From Gammaproteobacteria bacterium UBA4421 (lineage in GTDB: Bacteria; Pseudomonadota; Gammaproteobacteria; Pseudomonadales; Azotimanducaceae): a stretch of 64,000 nt of DNA. The notes beneath the pieces were generated by a model. The model saw nothing but the letters and a program-made list of their open reading frames with translations. It was not told where the DNA came from and did not search any database. The position numbers and the translations under genes were made by a program. Position 1 is the first letter of the stretch. Every line of letters starts with the position of its first letter. This document shows positions 63,447 through 64,000 of this stretch, one piece after another. Where the stretch lies: contig DGQF01000060.1 of the NCBI GenBank assembly GCA_002389675.1, positions 1 through 64,000 on the forward strand, read 5' to 3'.

Positions 63447-64000
63447 TTGAATACACCAAATTTCGACGCGCTCGGCGTCAGTCCCATGTTTACGCCCGCA
63501 CTTGAGCAAGCAAATTTTAAAACACCCAGCGAAATCCAGCACCTAGCCATCCCCGTTCTACTCAAAGGAGAGGACGTTTTGGGTATCGCCCAGACAGGCA
63601 CCGGCAAAACTGCGGCGTTTGGACTTCCTCTGCTCCAGCTACTGCATAACCGCCCAAAAGCCCCACCTAAATGCCCGCAAGCGGTCGTTTTGGCACCCAC
63701 TCGGGAATTGGCAATACAGATCTTCACCGAACTTACGAACTTTGCCAAAGCAACCCAGCTTAGCCTGGCCTGCATTTACGGCGGCGTAGGCCAAGGGCCA
63801 CAAGTAAAAAAATTAATGCAAGGGGTCGATATTTTAATCGCAACCCCGGGCCGTTTGTTGGACCTAACACAACAAAACAAACTTGATCTGTCAGAGGCAA
63901 GCCATCTGGTCCTAGATGAAGCAGACCGTCTCCTGGACATGGGTTTTATCAGAGACGTCAAACGCATCGTCGCACAGATCCCCAAGCGCAGACAATCGTT
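63447..64000 (+). CDS. DEAD-box RNA helicase (3' end cut by the window)
   Basis: The first 184 residues of an ATP-dependent RNA helicase. The start is TTG 63447 (TTG AAT ACA CCA AAT) with AAAAGG seven bases upstream; ATG 63486 is an alternative. The Q motif region FKTPSEIQHLAIPVLL, Walker A AQTGTGKTAA, APTRELA, TPGR and LVLDEADRLLDMGF are in order, as in RhlE/CsdA-type proteins. The C-terminal RecA domain is outside the window, so subfamily cannot be given. Confidence 0.92.
   Translation, partial: MNTPNFDALGVSPMFTPALEQANFKTPSEIQHLAIPVLLKGEDVLGIAQTGTGKTAAFGLPLLQLLHNRPKAPPKCPQAVVLAPTRELAIQIFTELTNFAKATQLSLACIYGGVGQGPQVKKLMQGVDILIATPGRLLDLTQQNKLDLSEASHLVLDEADRLLDMGFIRDVKRIVAQIPKRRQS

Noticed and set aside
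1-64000. tRNA, rRNA, CRISPR arrays, insertion sequences, prophage
   Set aside because: No regularly spaced repeats, no cloverleaf-like segment noticed, and no transposase or phage protein in any frame.

Overview
The window looks like chromosomal DNA of a heterotrophic, probably marine gammaproteobacterium, possibly near the Cellvibrionales/Halieaceae/Spongiibacteraceae. This is inferred from the guaB-guaA pair, a DusC-type tRNA-dihydrouridine synthase, small families that I know mainly from Gammaproteobacteria (DUF6435, DUF3820, a UspB-like protein), and dense coding with many SDRs, acyl-CoA dehydrogenases and CaiB-type CoA-transferases. I see no rRNA, tRNA, insertion sequence, phage gene or CRISPR array. 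Sixty-four protein genes are called; TTG and GTG starts are frequent.

Layout. 0-3.1 kb: guaBA (GMP synthesis) with a good sigma-70 promoter in front of guaB. 3.1-12.6 kb: an exported sulfatase with an MFS transporter, a CoA-transferase, the exported DUF1501/DUF1800 pair, a Tat-type aldo/keto reductase and LarC. 12.6-23.5 kb: acyl-CoA racemase, a MaoC-like pair, SDR, FMN 2-hydroxyacid dehydrogenase, a second CoA-transferase, then an operon of acyl-CoA dehydrogenase, lactone-oxidase-like flavoprotein, luciferase-like flavoprotein and a DUF3089 lipase-like protein. 23.5-29.5 kb: a tight six-gene operon (two acyl-CoA dehydrogenases, VOC protein, two enoyl-CoA hydratases, amidohydrolase). 29.6-45.9 kb: epoxide hydrolases, a limonene-epoxide-hydrolase-type protein, SDRs, photolyase, nitroreductase, a Baeyer-Villiger monooxygenase, nitronate-monooxygenase-like protein, acyl-CoA ligase and VOC protein. 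46-48.7 kb: a btuF-btuC-btuD-like ABC importer. 48.8-56.4 kb: small proteins, another acyl-CoA dehydrogenase, a GFA-family protein, SDR, an ABC-F ATPase and a GPH-type transporter. 56.5-64 kb: an unusual membrane coiled-coil protein ending in a chemoreceptor signalling tip, DUF6435, a PIF1-like helicase, dusC, flavin-type split-barrel proteins, an SDR and the start of a DEAD-box helicase.

How the genes may work together. Most of 6-53 kb reads as a catabolic region for cyclic or branched lipid-like compounds. CoA activation (ligase, CoA-transferases), epimerisation (AMACR-like), dehydrogenation (four ACADs, two of them a probable alpha/beta pair), hydration, SDR oxidation, and oxygen chemistry (BVMO, luciferase-like enzyme, epoxide hydrolases) are all present. 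The enzyme classes of the Rhodococcus limonene pathway are all represented, though scattered. The substrate cannot be fixed from sequence. No recognisable transcription factor lies in the window.

The most unusual gene is the 625-residue protein at 56506-58383: membrane helices, about 300 residues of coiled coil, another membrane helix, an acidic linker, and only the tip of a methyl-accepting chemotaxis domain. Also notable are LarC coupled to an exported aldo/keto reductase, and a palindrome between DUF6435 and the PIF1-like helicase.
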